The translations under genes and the position numbers were made by a program. A model generated the notes under the pieces. That model was not told the origin of the DNA. It ran no database searches and was given only the letters and a program-made list of their open reading frames with translations. This document shows positions 37,765-45,519 of a DNA stretch of 64,000 nucleotides, piece by piece (position 1 is the stretch's first letter; every line of letters begins with the position of its first letter). Source of the DNA: Bowmanella denitrificans (GTDB lineage: Bacteria; Pseudomonadota; Gammaproteobacteria; Enterobacterales; Alteromonadaceae); the NCBI RefSeq assembly GCF_002887595.1, contig NZ_PEBU01000003.1, positions 186,001-250,000 of the forward strand, in the 5' to 3' direction.

Positions 37765-39228
37765 CTATTCGTCGCCTTTGCTCATACCGTATTTGCGCAT
37801 TTTTTCAACTAACGTAGTACGGCGCATGCCCAACACTTCGGCGGCCCGGGCCACCACCCATTCCTGCTGTTCCAGTGCCTGGGTAATTAAACTAACCTCC
37901 AGCTCAGCCAGGTATTCTTTCAGGTTTAATCCCTGTTCTGGCAATGCCTGGGACTGCCCGTTGACTTCCGGGTCTTCGACTTGACTGAAGCCGGTATCAT
38001 CGGCTTCGTCATCTTCTTCGGTAAAATCACCAAACAAGGCATTAATGGCTTCGCGTTCCAGCAATTCTTCCGGATACTCAGGTTCATAATCATCGGCCTG
38101 ATGGTGCTGGTATTTATGCGGTAAATCACTAACGTCCACCACTTTATCCGGGTAAAGAATCAGCAGGCGTTCCACCAGATTCGACAATTCACGAACATTG
38201 CCGGCCCAGTGATGCTCCATCAGGGATTTCAACGCACCTTCGGTAAACTTGATGCTGCGCCCGGACTCACTCAGGGCACGGGACACCAGTTCCTGCAACA
38301 ACAGCGGAATATCTTCTTTACGCTCACGCAATGGCGGGCTTTCGATAGGAAACACATTTAACCGGTAGTACAAATCTTCACGGAATTTGCCGTCGGTGAT
38401 CATATTTTCCAGATCGCGGTGGGTGGCAGCAATCACCCGCACATCACATTGAATAGGCTTAGTGCCGCCAACTCGCTCGTAACTGCGTTCCTGTAGCACC
38501 CGCAGCAGCTTAACCTGCATTTGCAGCGGCATATCGCCAATTTCATCCAGAAATAACGTGCCACCTTCGGCCAGTTCAAACCGGCCTTTTCTTGAATTCA
38601 CCGCGCCGGTGAATGCCCCCTTTTCATGCCCGAACAGTTCACTTTCCAGCAGTTCACCAGGAATGGCACCACAATTGACCGGAATAAACGGCCCTTCACG
38701 ACGATTAGACAAGTAATGTACATTTCGCGCCACCACCTCTTTACCGGTGCCGGATTCCCCCAACACCAGCACATTGGCATCGGTTGGTGCCACCTGCTCA
38801 ATCATATGGCGCACCAACTGCACGCCGCTGCTTTTACCTATCAGACTGCGAAACAGTTTTGTTTTGTTATGTACCGCGCCACCCTGGCTGGGGCGGCGCT
38901 GCAGGTATTCCTGACAGCGATGTAACATCTGGGTCAGTTGGGGATAGGTTACCGGCTCTGGTAATACGCCCACCAGGTTGCCCTGATGTTCCATACCATC
39001 GGCCCCCACCATAATAAAGGGCTGAGCCGGATGCAGCCGTAACAGTTTATCGTTAAGTTCGCCGCTATCGGCATCCAGCAACACACAGGCATAGGGGCCC
39101 TGCTTAGCCAGATAGTCAAAGGCCTGGTCGGGCGTAACGCAATCGCAGTGTTCGCCCATAAAGGTGAGTACCGTCTGAAGACTTATCCGGCGAGCCTCCA
39201 GCCCACTGATAATCAGAATTTTACTCAT
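37765..39228 (-). CDS. flrA: Sigma-54-dependent flagellar master regulator FlrA/FleQ
   Basis: The 487-residue protein has a FleQ-type N-domain without the normal phosphorylation site. The AAA+ domain has Walker A GESGTGKE, the sigma-54 contact GAFTGA and Walker [11 protein letters not shown]. The C-terminal Fis-type helix-turn-helix [22 protein letters not shown] lies at positions of about 460-481. FlrA/FleQ switches on early flagellar genes and can bind c-di-GMP. The usual downstream flrB/flrC partners are absent; an FMN reductase and zntB follow. A hairpin array lies upstream. Confidence 0.9.
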   Translation of the reverse strand: MSKILIISGLEARRISLQTVLTFMGEHCDCVTPDQAFDYLAKQGPYACVLLDADSGELNDKLLRLHPAQPFIMVGADGMEHQGNLVGVLPEPVTYPQLTQMLHRCQEYLQRRPSQGGAVHNKTKLFRSLIGKSSGVQLVRHMIEQVAPTDANVLVLGESGTGKEVVARNVHYLSNRREGPFIPVNCGAIPGELLESELFGHEKGAFTGAVNSRKGRFELAEGGTLFLDEIGDMPLQMQVKLLRVLQERSYERVGGTKPIQCDVRVIAATHRDLENMITDGKFREDLYYRLNVFPIESPPLRERKEDIPLLLQELVSRALSESGRSIKFTEGALKSLMEHHWAGNVRELSNLVERLLILYPDKVVDVSDLPHKYQHHQADDYEPEYPEELLEREAINALFGDFTEEDDEADDTGFSQVEDPEVNGQSQALPEQGLNLKEYLAELEVSLITQALEQQEWVVARAAEVLGMRRTTLVEKMRKYGMSKGDE

Positions 39229-39379
39229 ACCTTAGCGACCTCAAAGTTGCGGACAACCCACGCGTGACATTAAACCTGACTGAAATGGCATTCAGCCCTC
39301 GATAAAGAAACGGATAACTATTTGATATCTTTGTATCCGACATTCTACCCTTGGATTTTAACCATTACCCGGTCAATCG

Positions 39380-39955
39380 CAACCTGAGAGATTCAGGTTT
39401 GTGATCAAGCGCTTAAGAACCGCACAAAAAATCGTCTGGAACGATTTTTGACATCAGCTGTTTAATGATGGCCCGCAGGGCAACCGACAAGGATGTTGGT
39501 TGCAAAATTTCATCTGGAATGAAATTTGACGCCAGTAGTCTAATGGCGGCCCAAAGGGCTGTTACAAATCGCCAGGAGCGATTTTTGACATCAGCTGTTT
39601 AATGATGGTCCGAAGGGCAACCGACAAGGATGTTGGTTGCAAAAAATCATCTGGAATGAAATTTGACGCCAGTAGTTTAATGGCGGCCCGAAGGGCTGTT
39701 ACCAGGGACGGTAACAGCAAAAAATCGCCAGGAACGATTCTTGACGCCAGTAGTTTAATGGCGGCCCGGAGGGCTGTTACCAGGGACGGTAACAGCAAAA
39801 AAATCACCAGGAACGATTTTTGACGCCAGTAGTTTAATGGCGGCCCGCAGGGTCTCCTGCATGGATGCAAGGAGACAAAAAATCGCCCGGAGCTATTTTT
39901 GACATCAGCAGTCTAGTGTCGGCCCGCAGGGCTGTTACCAGGGACGGTAACAGCA
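39380..39955 (+). repeat. Tandem array of about 13 hairpins with GGA-bearing loops
   Basis: This fills most of the 847-bp gap between flrA and the isomerase gene. On the plus strand the stems differ but nearly every loop carries NGGA. Examples are AAAAATCGT-CTGGA-ACGATTTTT (39427-39449), GCAACCGACA-AGGA-TGTTGGTTGC (39480-39503, 39617-39640), AAATTTCAT-CTGGA (39505-39527), AAATCGC-CAGGA-GCGATTT (39566-39584), GCTGTTACC-AGGGAC-GGTAACAGC (39695, 39773, 39931) and a TGGA loop (39852-39876). They alternate with GCCA/TGGC and GCCC/GGGC stems. Two adjacent approximately 77-bp units (39669 and 39746) are nearly identical. Open frames crossing the array are repeat by-products. Confidence 0.9.
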
Positions 39956-40075
39956 ATAATCCATCTGAAACGACGCCCCCCAATCCCAAAACCACCAACA
40001 GATTCGACAAATCCCCGTTGTATCGGTCAAAATACCCCAAATAGCCAAGGCCAAGCCTGTTCAGGAAGTGCTCCA

Positions 40076-41002
40076 TTGAATTACCTAGATATTGCCAAAG
40101 ACGTTTTTGACATCGAAGCCCAGGCTATCAGCCAACTGTCAGACAAGCTGGATAGTCAATTCAGCCAGGCCGTAGAAAACATACTCAGCACTAAAGGCCG
40201 GGTGGTGGTCTGCGGTATGGGCAAATCGGGGCAGATCGGCAGAAAAATTGCCGCAACCCTGGCCAGTACCGGCACCCCCAGCTTTTTTATGCATCCGGGC
40301 GAAGCCTACCATGGCGATCTGGGAATGATTGCCAAGGAAGATATTTTTGTCGCTATTTCCAATTCCGGCGAAACAGAAGAACTCGTCAAACTGCTGTCGT
40401 TTTTAAAAGAAAACGGTAACTTTCTGATTGGCATGACCGGGAACGCCACTTCCAGCCTGGGCCGGGCTGCTAATGCGGTATTAAATGTGGGGGTGGAAAA
40501 AGAAGCCTGTCCATTGCAACTGGCCCCCACCGCCTCCACTACTGCCACCCTGGCCATGGGCGATGCTTTAGCGGTAACGCTGATGAAGGCACGGGATTTT
40601 AAACCCGAAGAATTTGCCCGTTTTCATCCCGGCGGCAGTCTGGGCCGACGTCTGCTTGCCCGCGTGCAGGATGAAATGATCAAAGACCATCTGCCGTTAG
40701 TTAAAACCAGCGCCAGCTTTGCCGACATCGTCGATGCCATTAGCGGTGGTCAGCAAGGCATAGCTATTGTCGAGGCAGACAAGGGCTATGGCATTATCAC
40801 AGACGGTGATATCCGTCGCGGTTTTACCCGCTATAAAAAAGACGTGTTCGATTTAACTGCCGCACAGATGATGACGCTCAATCCCAAGAGCATCGACATC
40901 AATGCCAAAATGGCCGAAGCTTTTGCCCTGATGGAGAAAAACCGCATTACCTCTTTGCTGGTATTGGACAACGGCAAACTGGCCGGTATTGTGAAGAAAT
41001 AA
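40076..41002 (+). CDS. KpsF/GutQ-family sugar-phosphate isomerase (arabinose-5-phosphate isomerase type)
   Basis: The 308-residue protein has an N-terminal SIS domain (VVVCGMGKSGQIGRKIAATL, AISNSGETEELV, HPGGSLGRRLL) and a C-terminal CBS pair that looks slightly shorter than usual. KdsD/KpsF enzymes interconvert ribulose-5-P and arabinose-5-P for Kdo synthesis. The initiation codon is TTG at 40076, after an AGGAAG site; NYLDIAKDVFDIEAQAI is the normal N-terminus. The usual kdsC/lpt neighbours are absent, so this may be a glycan-locus paralogue rather than the housekeeping enzyme. Confidence 0.85.
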   Translation: MNYLDIAKDVFDIEAQAISQLSDKLDSQFSQAVENILSTKGRVVVCGMGKSGQIGRKIAATLASTGTPSFFMHPGEAYHGDLGMIAKEDIFVAISNSGETEELVKLLSFLKENGNFLIGMTGNATSSLGRAANAVLNVGVEKEACPLQLAPTASTTATLAMGDALAVTLMKARDFKPEEFARFHPGGSLGRRLLARVQDEMIKDHLPLVKTSASFADIVDAISGGQQGIAIVEADKGYGIITDGDIRRGFTRYKKDVFDLTAAQMMTLNPKSIDINAKMAEAFALMEKNRITSLLVLDNGKLAGIVKK

Positions 41003-41004
41003 CG

Positions 41005-41379
41005 ATGGACGACGCACTGACCCGCCTTCAAGATTTCTTTGCTTGCCAACCTAGTGTGCAAGTAGCCTGGCTGTACGGCTCCAGAGCAAGAGAAGACTGG
41101 ACAGCAGATAGTGACTTTGATATTGCCCTGGCTCTGCAACCTGATTTTATTGGCAACTACGAGCATCTTGACGAATTGCGCTATCAGTTACAGCAACAGT
41201 TCACAGAGCCGGTTAGCCTGGTAGATATAAACAGGGCCCCAGTGCCTCTGGCCCTGAATATCATAAACGAGGGGAGCCTGTTGTTGTGTCGCGATAGTTT
41301 GCGTTTACGAAGAGAACAACAGCGCTGCTGGTCTATGTGGGAAGAATATAAATATGAACATGAAAAACACCGGCATTGA
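41005..41379 (+). CDS. mntA: MntA-like nucleotidyltransferase antitoxin
   Basis: The 124-residue minimal nucleotidyltransferase has the signature GSRAREDWTADSDFD (GSx10DxD). MntA antitoxins neutralise the partner HEPN toxin by adding AMP to it. It starts 2 bp after the isomerase stop and its 3' end overlaps hepT by 26 bp, the usual coupling for this pair. Confidence 0.85.
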   Translation: MDDALTRLQDFFACQPSVQVAWLYGSRAREDWTADSDFDIALALQPDFIGNYEHLDELRYQLQQQFTEPVSLVDINRAPVPLALNIINEGSLLLCRDSLRLRREQQRCWSMWEEYKYEHEKHRH

Positions 41380-41803
41380 CTATCAGGCTTATATTTACGC
41401 TCTTACCGAACAGGTAGAACAGCACATTCATGGGCTGGATGAATTGGCCGAGCAAAGCCTGCACGGCAGCCTGTCATTTAACCAGAGAAGCGCTACTGAG
41501 CGTAACCTGCAAGTACTGACCGAAGCAGTTATTGGTGTCAGCAAACATCTGCTCAAAGCGAAGGGATTGCCGGTACCATCTGAAGCACGTGCTGCGGTAG
41601 AACGTATTTATGAGCATCTTGCCCTGATGACACCGGATATTAAAGCCATTCGGGGTGCGATAGCCCTAAGAAATGCCATAGTGCATGATTACTTGAATCT
41701 GGACTGGGATCGGATTTTGCCCGTTTTGCAAGAGCGGCGCTATGTGGTGTTGCACGAACTGGTGACGCTACTTTGCTCAGAGCTGGGGAAAAACAAACAA
41801 TAA
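41354..41803 (+). CDS. hepT: HepT-like HEPN toxin (ribonuclease)
   Basis: The 149-residue helical HEPN protein has the active-site motif RNAIVHDY (Rx4HxY). The Tyr is the residue AMPylated by MntA in characterised pairs. The start may be ATG 41354 or 41360. The stop codon lies inside a terminator hairpin. With mntA it forms a type VII toxin-antitoxin module inserted between the isomerase and flagellin genes. Confidence 0.85.
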   Translation: MNMKNTGIDYQAYIYALTEQVEQHIHGLDELAEQSLHGSLSFNQRSATERNLQVLTEAVIGVSKHLLKAKGLPVPSEARAAVERIYEHLALMTPDIKAIRGAIALRNAIVHDYLNLDWDRILPVLQERRYVVLHELVTLLCSELGKNKQ

Positions 41804-41826
41804 CGCCGCAACAAGTGCGGCGTTTT
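41802..41826. terminator. Bidirectional terminator between hepT and flagellin
   Basis: The perfect 9-bp stem AACGCCGCA/TGCGGCGTT has the loop ACAAG and is followed by TTTT on the plus strand. It serves both convergent genes. Confidence 0.85.
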
Positions 41827-41846
41827 CATATTTCAAAATGCAAGGT

Positions 41847-42650
41847 TTAGCCAAGCAGCGCCAGCACCTGGCCTTTTTGCTGGTTAGCCTGGGCCTGCAC
41901 GGCAATGGATGCCTGCCCCAATATATCATTGGCCGCTTTATCTGCTGAGCCCTGTGCATAATCCAGGTCCTGCAACCGACTTCTGGCCGCCTGCACATTC
42001 ACTTCAGTATTAGCCAGATTACGTGCGGCACTTTCAAACTGATTCTGAGTGGCACCCAGGTCAGCCCGGGCAGAGCCAACATACTCAACTGCACTGTCAG
42101 CAACCTCTAAGGCATCAGAGGCACCTTTGGCGGTGCTGATATCAATATTCAGCACATCACTCAAACCACCGGCAATATCTTTGGTGCCAACACTGATGGA
42201 CTGCCCTGAATTGGCACCCACCAGAAAATCTACATTGCCTTCACCAGAAAGCAGCGGCTTACCAGCAAATTCGGTTTGGTCGATGGTCTGCTTAATATTG
42301 TCTTGCAGCTGCGACACTTCTTTTTGCAGTGCCTTACGGTCCGCATCGGTCAAAATGCCACTTCCGGCCTGCACAGACAGTTCGCGAATACGGTTAACAT
42401 CATTGCTAATGCCAGACAACCCGCCTTCAGCCACCTGGGCCAAGGACACGCCGTCGTAGGCATTGTTATAGGCCTGACGCACACCGGATGTTTGCGACGT
42501 CAAACGATCAATAATCTGCTGGGCCGCCGCATCGTCAGCAGCACTGTTCACCCGCTTACCGGAAGCCAGCTTTTCAAACAGCGAATTCTGCTTCTGCTGT
42601 ACTTGTTGCAGCAAAGATGCATTGGATTTGGTACTGTTAATCTCTAACAT
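41847..42650 (-). CDS. Short flagellin (domain D0/D1 only)
   Basis: The 267-residue flagellin lacks any sizeable variable D2/D3 domain. The N-terminal D1 motif KLASGKRVNSAADDAAAQQI and NRIRELSVQAGSG are standard. The C-terminal region is also recognisable (GATQNQFESAARNLANTEVN) but ends in ANQQKGQVLALLG. The N-terminus (MLEINSTKSNASLL) differs from the usual MALTVNTN type. It could be a secondary filament subunit or a flagellin-like protein. No sigma-28 or sigma-54 promoter was found upstream on its own strand; a TATAAT-like box is present near 42735. Confidence 0.88.
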   Translation of the reverse strand: MLEINSTKSNASLLQQVQQKQNSLFEKLASGKRVNSAADDAAAQQIIDRLTSQTSGVRQAYNNAYDGVSLAQVAEGGLSGISNDVNRIRELSVQAGSGILTDADRKALQKEVSQLQDNIKQTIDQTEFAGKPLLSGEGNVDFLVGANSGQSISVGTKDIAGGLSDVLNIDISTAKGASDALEVADSAVEYVGSARADLGATQNQFESAARNLANTEVNVQAARSRLQDLDYAQGSADKAANDILGQASIAVQAQANQQKGQVLALLG

Positions 42651-42812
42651 AAGCCCCCCTCAAACCTCAGCCTTAAGAATAGCAGAGGGTTGGTGGGAAA
42701 GTAAGCGATGCGCTGTCGCAATAGTATGGAAGATTATACTTTGTTATACACTTTATAGACTAAAGTTGTTGTTCAGTCAGAACCAAGCTCCAAAATTGTG
42801 TAAGTTTGTACC

Positions 42813-42840
42813 TCAAGAAAACTCCAAAATCTGCCGATAT
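42813..42840 (+). promoter_or_regulatory. Sigma-28 (FliA)-like promoter pointing into the glycan operon
   Basis: TCAAGAAA (42813-42820), 12 bp, then GCCGATAT (42833-42840) closely resembles the flagellar sigma-28 consensus TCAAGTTT-N12-GCCGATAA. It faces right, away from flagellin, about 185 bp before the first glycan gene. The rest of the 42651-43026 gap holds a 21-codon ORF at 42842-42907 and a weak hairpin plus T6 tract (42966-42997) that might attenuate. Nothing else was recognised. Confidence 0.55.
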
Positions 42841-43026
42841 TATGAAGGTCCTCACAGAAACAAGTGATATACCAGAGATAGTGGTTGACGTTACAAGGTG
42901 TTTATAGCTGAACAGTTATCTCACGACCACATAAATAACCAGTTGGTTTACAAGAGGATCCAAGCTTCAGAAATTTGCAGAAGCCTCTGAATTTTTTAAG
43001 GATCCTGTATAAAAGAGCAGTAAAAA

Positions 43027-43389
43027 ATGATTGGTAAACTCGCGGACAACATATTCTATTTTTTTAACGGTCCAGCAAAATTACTGTACAAAAAGTTGAA
43101 AGCTAGTGAGTCTTCACAGGTTTGTATCTACGGAGCAGGGGAAATAGGTCAGGCGTTGCTACAGGAAATAAGAGCCCATGGAAAATTGACAATTCATAGT
43201 ATTGTCGACCGAAAGGCCGAGTATCTCCAAACAGAGCTAGAAGGCTTCACACTGCAGCCACCTCACACATTAAAAACACTCCCGCGGGAAGTTGTTGTCG
43301 CCATTGCATCAGAAGCGTTTTTGGATGAGATCATTGCGCGAATCAAACGGGAAACGTCGAATACTCCCCCCACAGTTGTCCACCTTTAA
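43027..43389 (+). CDS. Stand-alone Rossmann-fold domain protein (glycan operon)
   Basis: The 120-residue protein contains a nucleotide-binding loop CIYGAGEIGQALL at about residues 32-44 and a second beta-alpha unit (AIASEAFLDEIIARIKRE). It resembles the N-terminal domain of PglD-like acetyltransferases or of nucleoside-diphosphate-sugar dehydratases such as CapD/WbpM. No catalytic domain follows. It is the first gene of the rightward operon; similar domains recur in four other proteins of the locus. Confidence 0.7.
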   Translation: MIGKLADNIFYFFNGPAKLLYKKLKASESSQVCIYGAGEIGQALLQEIRAHGKLTIHSIVDRKAEYLQTELEGFTLQPPHTLKTLPREVVVAIASEAFLDEIIARIKRETSNTPPTVVHL

Positions 43390-43407
43390 TCAGAGGAAAC
43401 CGCCTGT

Positions 43408-44382
43408 ATGAAATTAACGGGAAAACGAATATTAGTCATTGGTGGAGCAGGCTTTATTGGTAGTCATGTAGTAGAGGAACTGTTAAAGAGCGATGTGGCT
43501 GAAGTGGTCATCTACGACAACCTGACAAGAGGAAAAAAAGAATACATCGAGCTCTTTCTAAATGATCCACGCTGCATATTTTATCCTTTCGGCGGCGATA
43601 TCCGTGACATCGATGTGTTAAATCATGCGATGCAAGGCATAGATGGAGTATTTCACCTGGCCGCCATGTGGTTGTTACACTGTAAAGACTTCCCGCGTAC
43701 CGCATTTGACGTCAACATGCAGGGTACCTATAACGTGCTCGAGGCATGTGTGAAAAATAATGTAAAAAGACTGGTGTACTCTTCGTCTGCGTCGGTTTAC
43801 GGCGATGCAGTTGAGGTTCCAATGACCGAAGAGCATCCATTCAACAATCGAAATTTTTACGGAGCGACTAAGATTGCTGGTGAAGCCATGTGCCGCGCCA
43901 CTTTTGATCGCTACGGCCTTGATTACGTGGGCTTGCGTTACATGAACGTCTATGGACCCCACCAAGACCAAACTGCTGCCTACACTGGGGTGATTCCCAT
44001 TATGCTGAATAAGATTGACGCCAACGAAGCGCCGCTGATTAATGGCGATGGTTCGCAGGCTTATGATTTTGTTTCGGTACAGGATGTAGCGCGTTGTAAT
44101 GTATTGGCCATGCAATCTGAAGTGACTGATGAGTTTTACAATGTCGGTACAGGGGTGCAAACCAGTATCAAAGCACTCTGTGATTTGATACTGGAGTTGC
44201 GGCAATCTGAGTTAAAAGTCCAGTACAAACCCTATGATGCAGAAGATGCCAGACGCCTGGTGCAAAATCGTATTGGTTGTCCGAAAAAGGCGAGTCATGA
44301 CCTCGGTTTTGATTATCAGATCAGCCTCGAAGAAGGCCTGAAACGTTTAATCCAGTGGCGTATGGAGCATCCCCATGACTGA
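43408..44382 (+). CDS. NAD-dependent sugar epimerase/dehydratase (extended SDR)
   Basis: The 324-residue protein has an N-terminal NAD loop VIGGAGFIGSHVVEEL. The SSSASVYG and YGATKIAGE segments give the catalytic Ser and YxxxK. The C-terminal half matches UDP-sugar 4-epimerases/4,6-dehydratases. It likely modifies a nucleotide sugar that the following aminotransferase then aminates. It ends inside the first codons of the next gene (8-bp overlap). Confidence 0.9.
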   Translation: MKLTGKRILVIGGAGFIGSHVVEELLKSDVAEVVIYDNLTRGKKEYIELFLNDPRCIFYPFGGDIRDIDVLNHAMQGIDGVFHLAAMWLLHCKDFPRTAFDVNMQGTYNVLEACVKNNVKRLVYSSSASVYGDAVEVPMTEEHPFNNRNFYGATKIAGEAMCRATFDRYGLDYVGLRYMNVYGPHQDQTAAYTGVIPIMLNKIDANEAPLINGDGSQAYDFVSVQDVARCNVLAMQSEVTDEFYNVGTGVQTSIKALCDLILELRQSELKVQYKPYDAEDARRLVQNRIGCPKKASHDLGFDYQISLEEGLKRLIQWRMEHPHD

Positions 44383-45517
44383 GCGGCGCATCAATATTTC
44401 CGAGCCCGTCACGGGCGAAGCTGAATGGCAAGCAATCAAAGAGCCTATTGAAACGGGTTGGCTCACTCAGGGGCCTAAAGTGGCGGCCTTCGAAAAAGGC
44501 TTTGCCGATTTTCATGGTGCCCAGCACGGTATCGCAACAACCAGTTGCACTACCGCTTTGCACCTAATTTTGCATGCACTAGAGATAGGGCCAGGCGATG
44601 AAGTGCTGGTCCCTGCATTTAGCTGGGTCGCTTCGGCCAATGTAGTGCTGTATTGCGGGGCGACCCCAGTATTTGTGGATATAGACCTGCAAACTTACAA
44701 CATAGACCCTACAAAAATTCAGGCCAAGTTGAGCCCAAAAACGAAGGCTATTGTTGTTGTACATCTTTTTGGCTTATGTGCCGATATGGATGCCATCCGT
44801 GATGCTCTGCCTTCCCAAGTCAAAATTGTCGAAGACGCAGCCTGCGCCGCTGGTGCAAAATACAAAGACGCTTACGCTGGCACCCTGGGTGATGCTTCCG
44901 CCTTCTCTTTCCATCCTCGTAAAACTATCACAACGGGTGAAGGGGGTATGGTGCTTACCAATGATCCTGATCTGGCAGAAATCATGCAAAAGCTCCGCAA
45001 TCATGGTGCTGAGATTTCTGAGGAACAACGTCATCACGGGCCTAAGCCATACTTGTTACCCGATTTTAATATGATGGGATTTAACTACCGAATGACCGAT
45101 CTGCAAGGCGCAGTGGGGTTAAGCCAGCTTGGAAAGCTCAAAGGTTTTATAAATGAAAGACAGCAAGCGGCCCAGAATTATCGCCAGGCTCTGGCAGAGA
45201 TACCCTGGTTAAAGATGCCAGTTGTGCCCGACGCCTGCACCCCAGCCTGGCAAGCCTTTGTGACCTGGGTAGATCCAAAGACGGCCCCCTTACCTCGCAA
45301 CGAGATCATGGATGTGCTTCAGTCAAAAGGTATTGCCACCAGACCAGGCACCCATGCCATTCATATGCTGAGCTACTTTACACAAGCTATGCAGCTTAGC
45401 CCCGCAGACTATCCAGTGGCAATGTTTTGCAACGATCAGACCATGGCTATTCCTTTGCACAATAAGATGACTGCTGATGACTATCAATATGTTATCGACG
45501 CTTTAAAGGCTCTCTAA
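44375..45517 (+). CDS. DegT/DnrJ/EryC1/StrS family sugar aminotransferase
   Basis: The 380-residue PLP enzyme converts a keto-sugar nucleotide to an amino sugar. Visible are the substrate loop TSCTTALHLILHAL, the Asp region VEDAACAAGAKY, and the PLP lysine in SFHPRKTITTGEGGM. The regiochemistry (3-amino or 4-amino) cannot be told. It overlaps the epimerase/dehydratase gene, so the two form a coupled amino-sugar pathway. Confidence 0.93.
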   Translation: MTERRINISEPVTGEAEWQAIKEPIETGWLTQGPKVAAFEKGFADFHGAQHGIATTSCTTALHLILHALEIGPGDEVLVPAFSWVASANVVLYCGATPVFVDIDLQTYNIDPTKIQAKLSPKTKAIVVVHLFGLCADMDAIRDALPSQVKIVEDAACAAGAKYKDAYAGTLGDASAFSFHPRKTITTGEGGMVLTNDPDLAEIMQKLRNHGAEISEEQRHHGPKPYLLPDFNMMGFNYRMTDLQGAVGLSQLGKLKGFINERQQAAQNYRQALAEIPWLKMPVVPDACTPAWQAFVTWVDPKTAPLPRNEIMDVLQSKGIATRPGTHAIHMLSYFTQAMQLSPADYPVAMFCNDQTMAIPLHNKMTADDYQYVIDALKAL

Positions 45518-45519
45518 CC

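Noticed and set aside
39562-39870. Overlapping small ORFs on both strands in the hairpin array
   Set aside because: Their repetitive products simply mirror the DNA repeats, they have no ribosome sites, and both strands are open only because the repeat lacks stops.
39380-39955. CRISPR array
   Set aside because: The repeats are internally palindromic, irregular in length and lack unique spacers; no cas genes are nearby.
42651-42780. Sigma-28 or sigma-54 promoter for flagellin on the minus strand
   Set aside because: No GCCGATAA-like or TGGCAC-N5-TTGC-like element was found there; only a loose TATAAT-like box.
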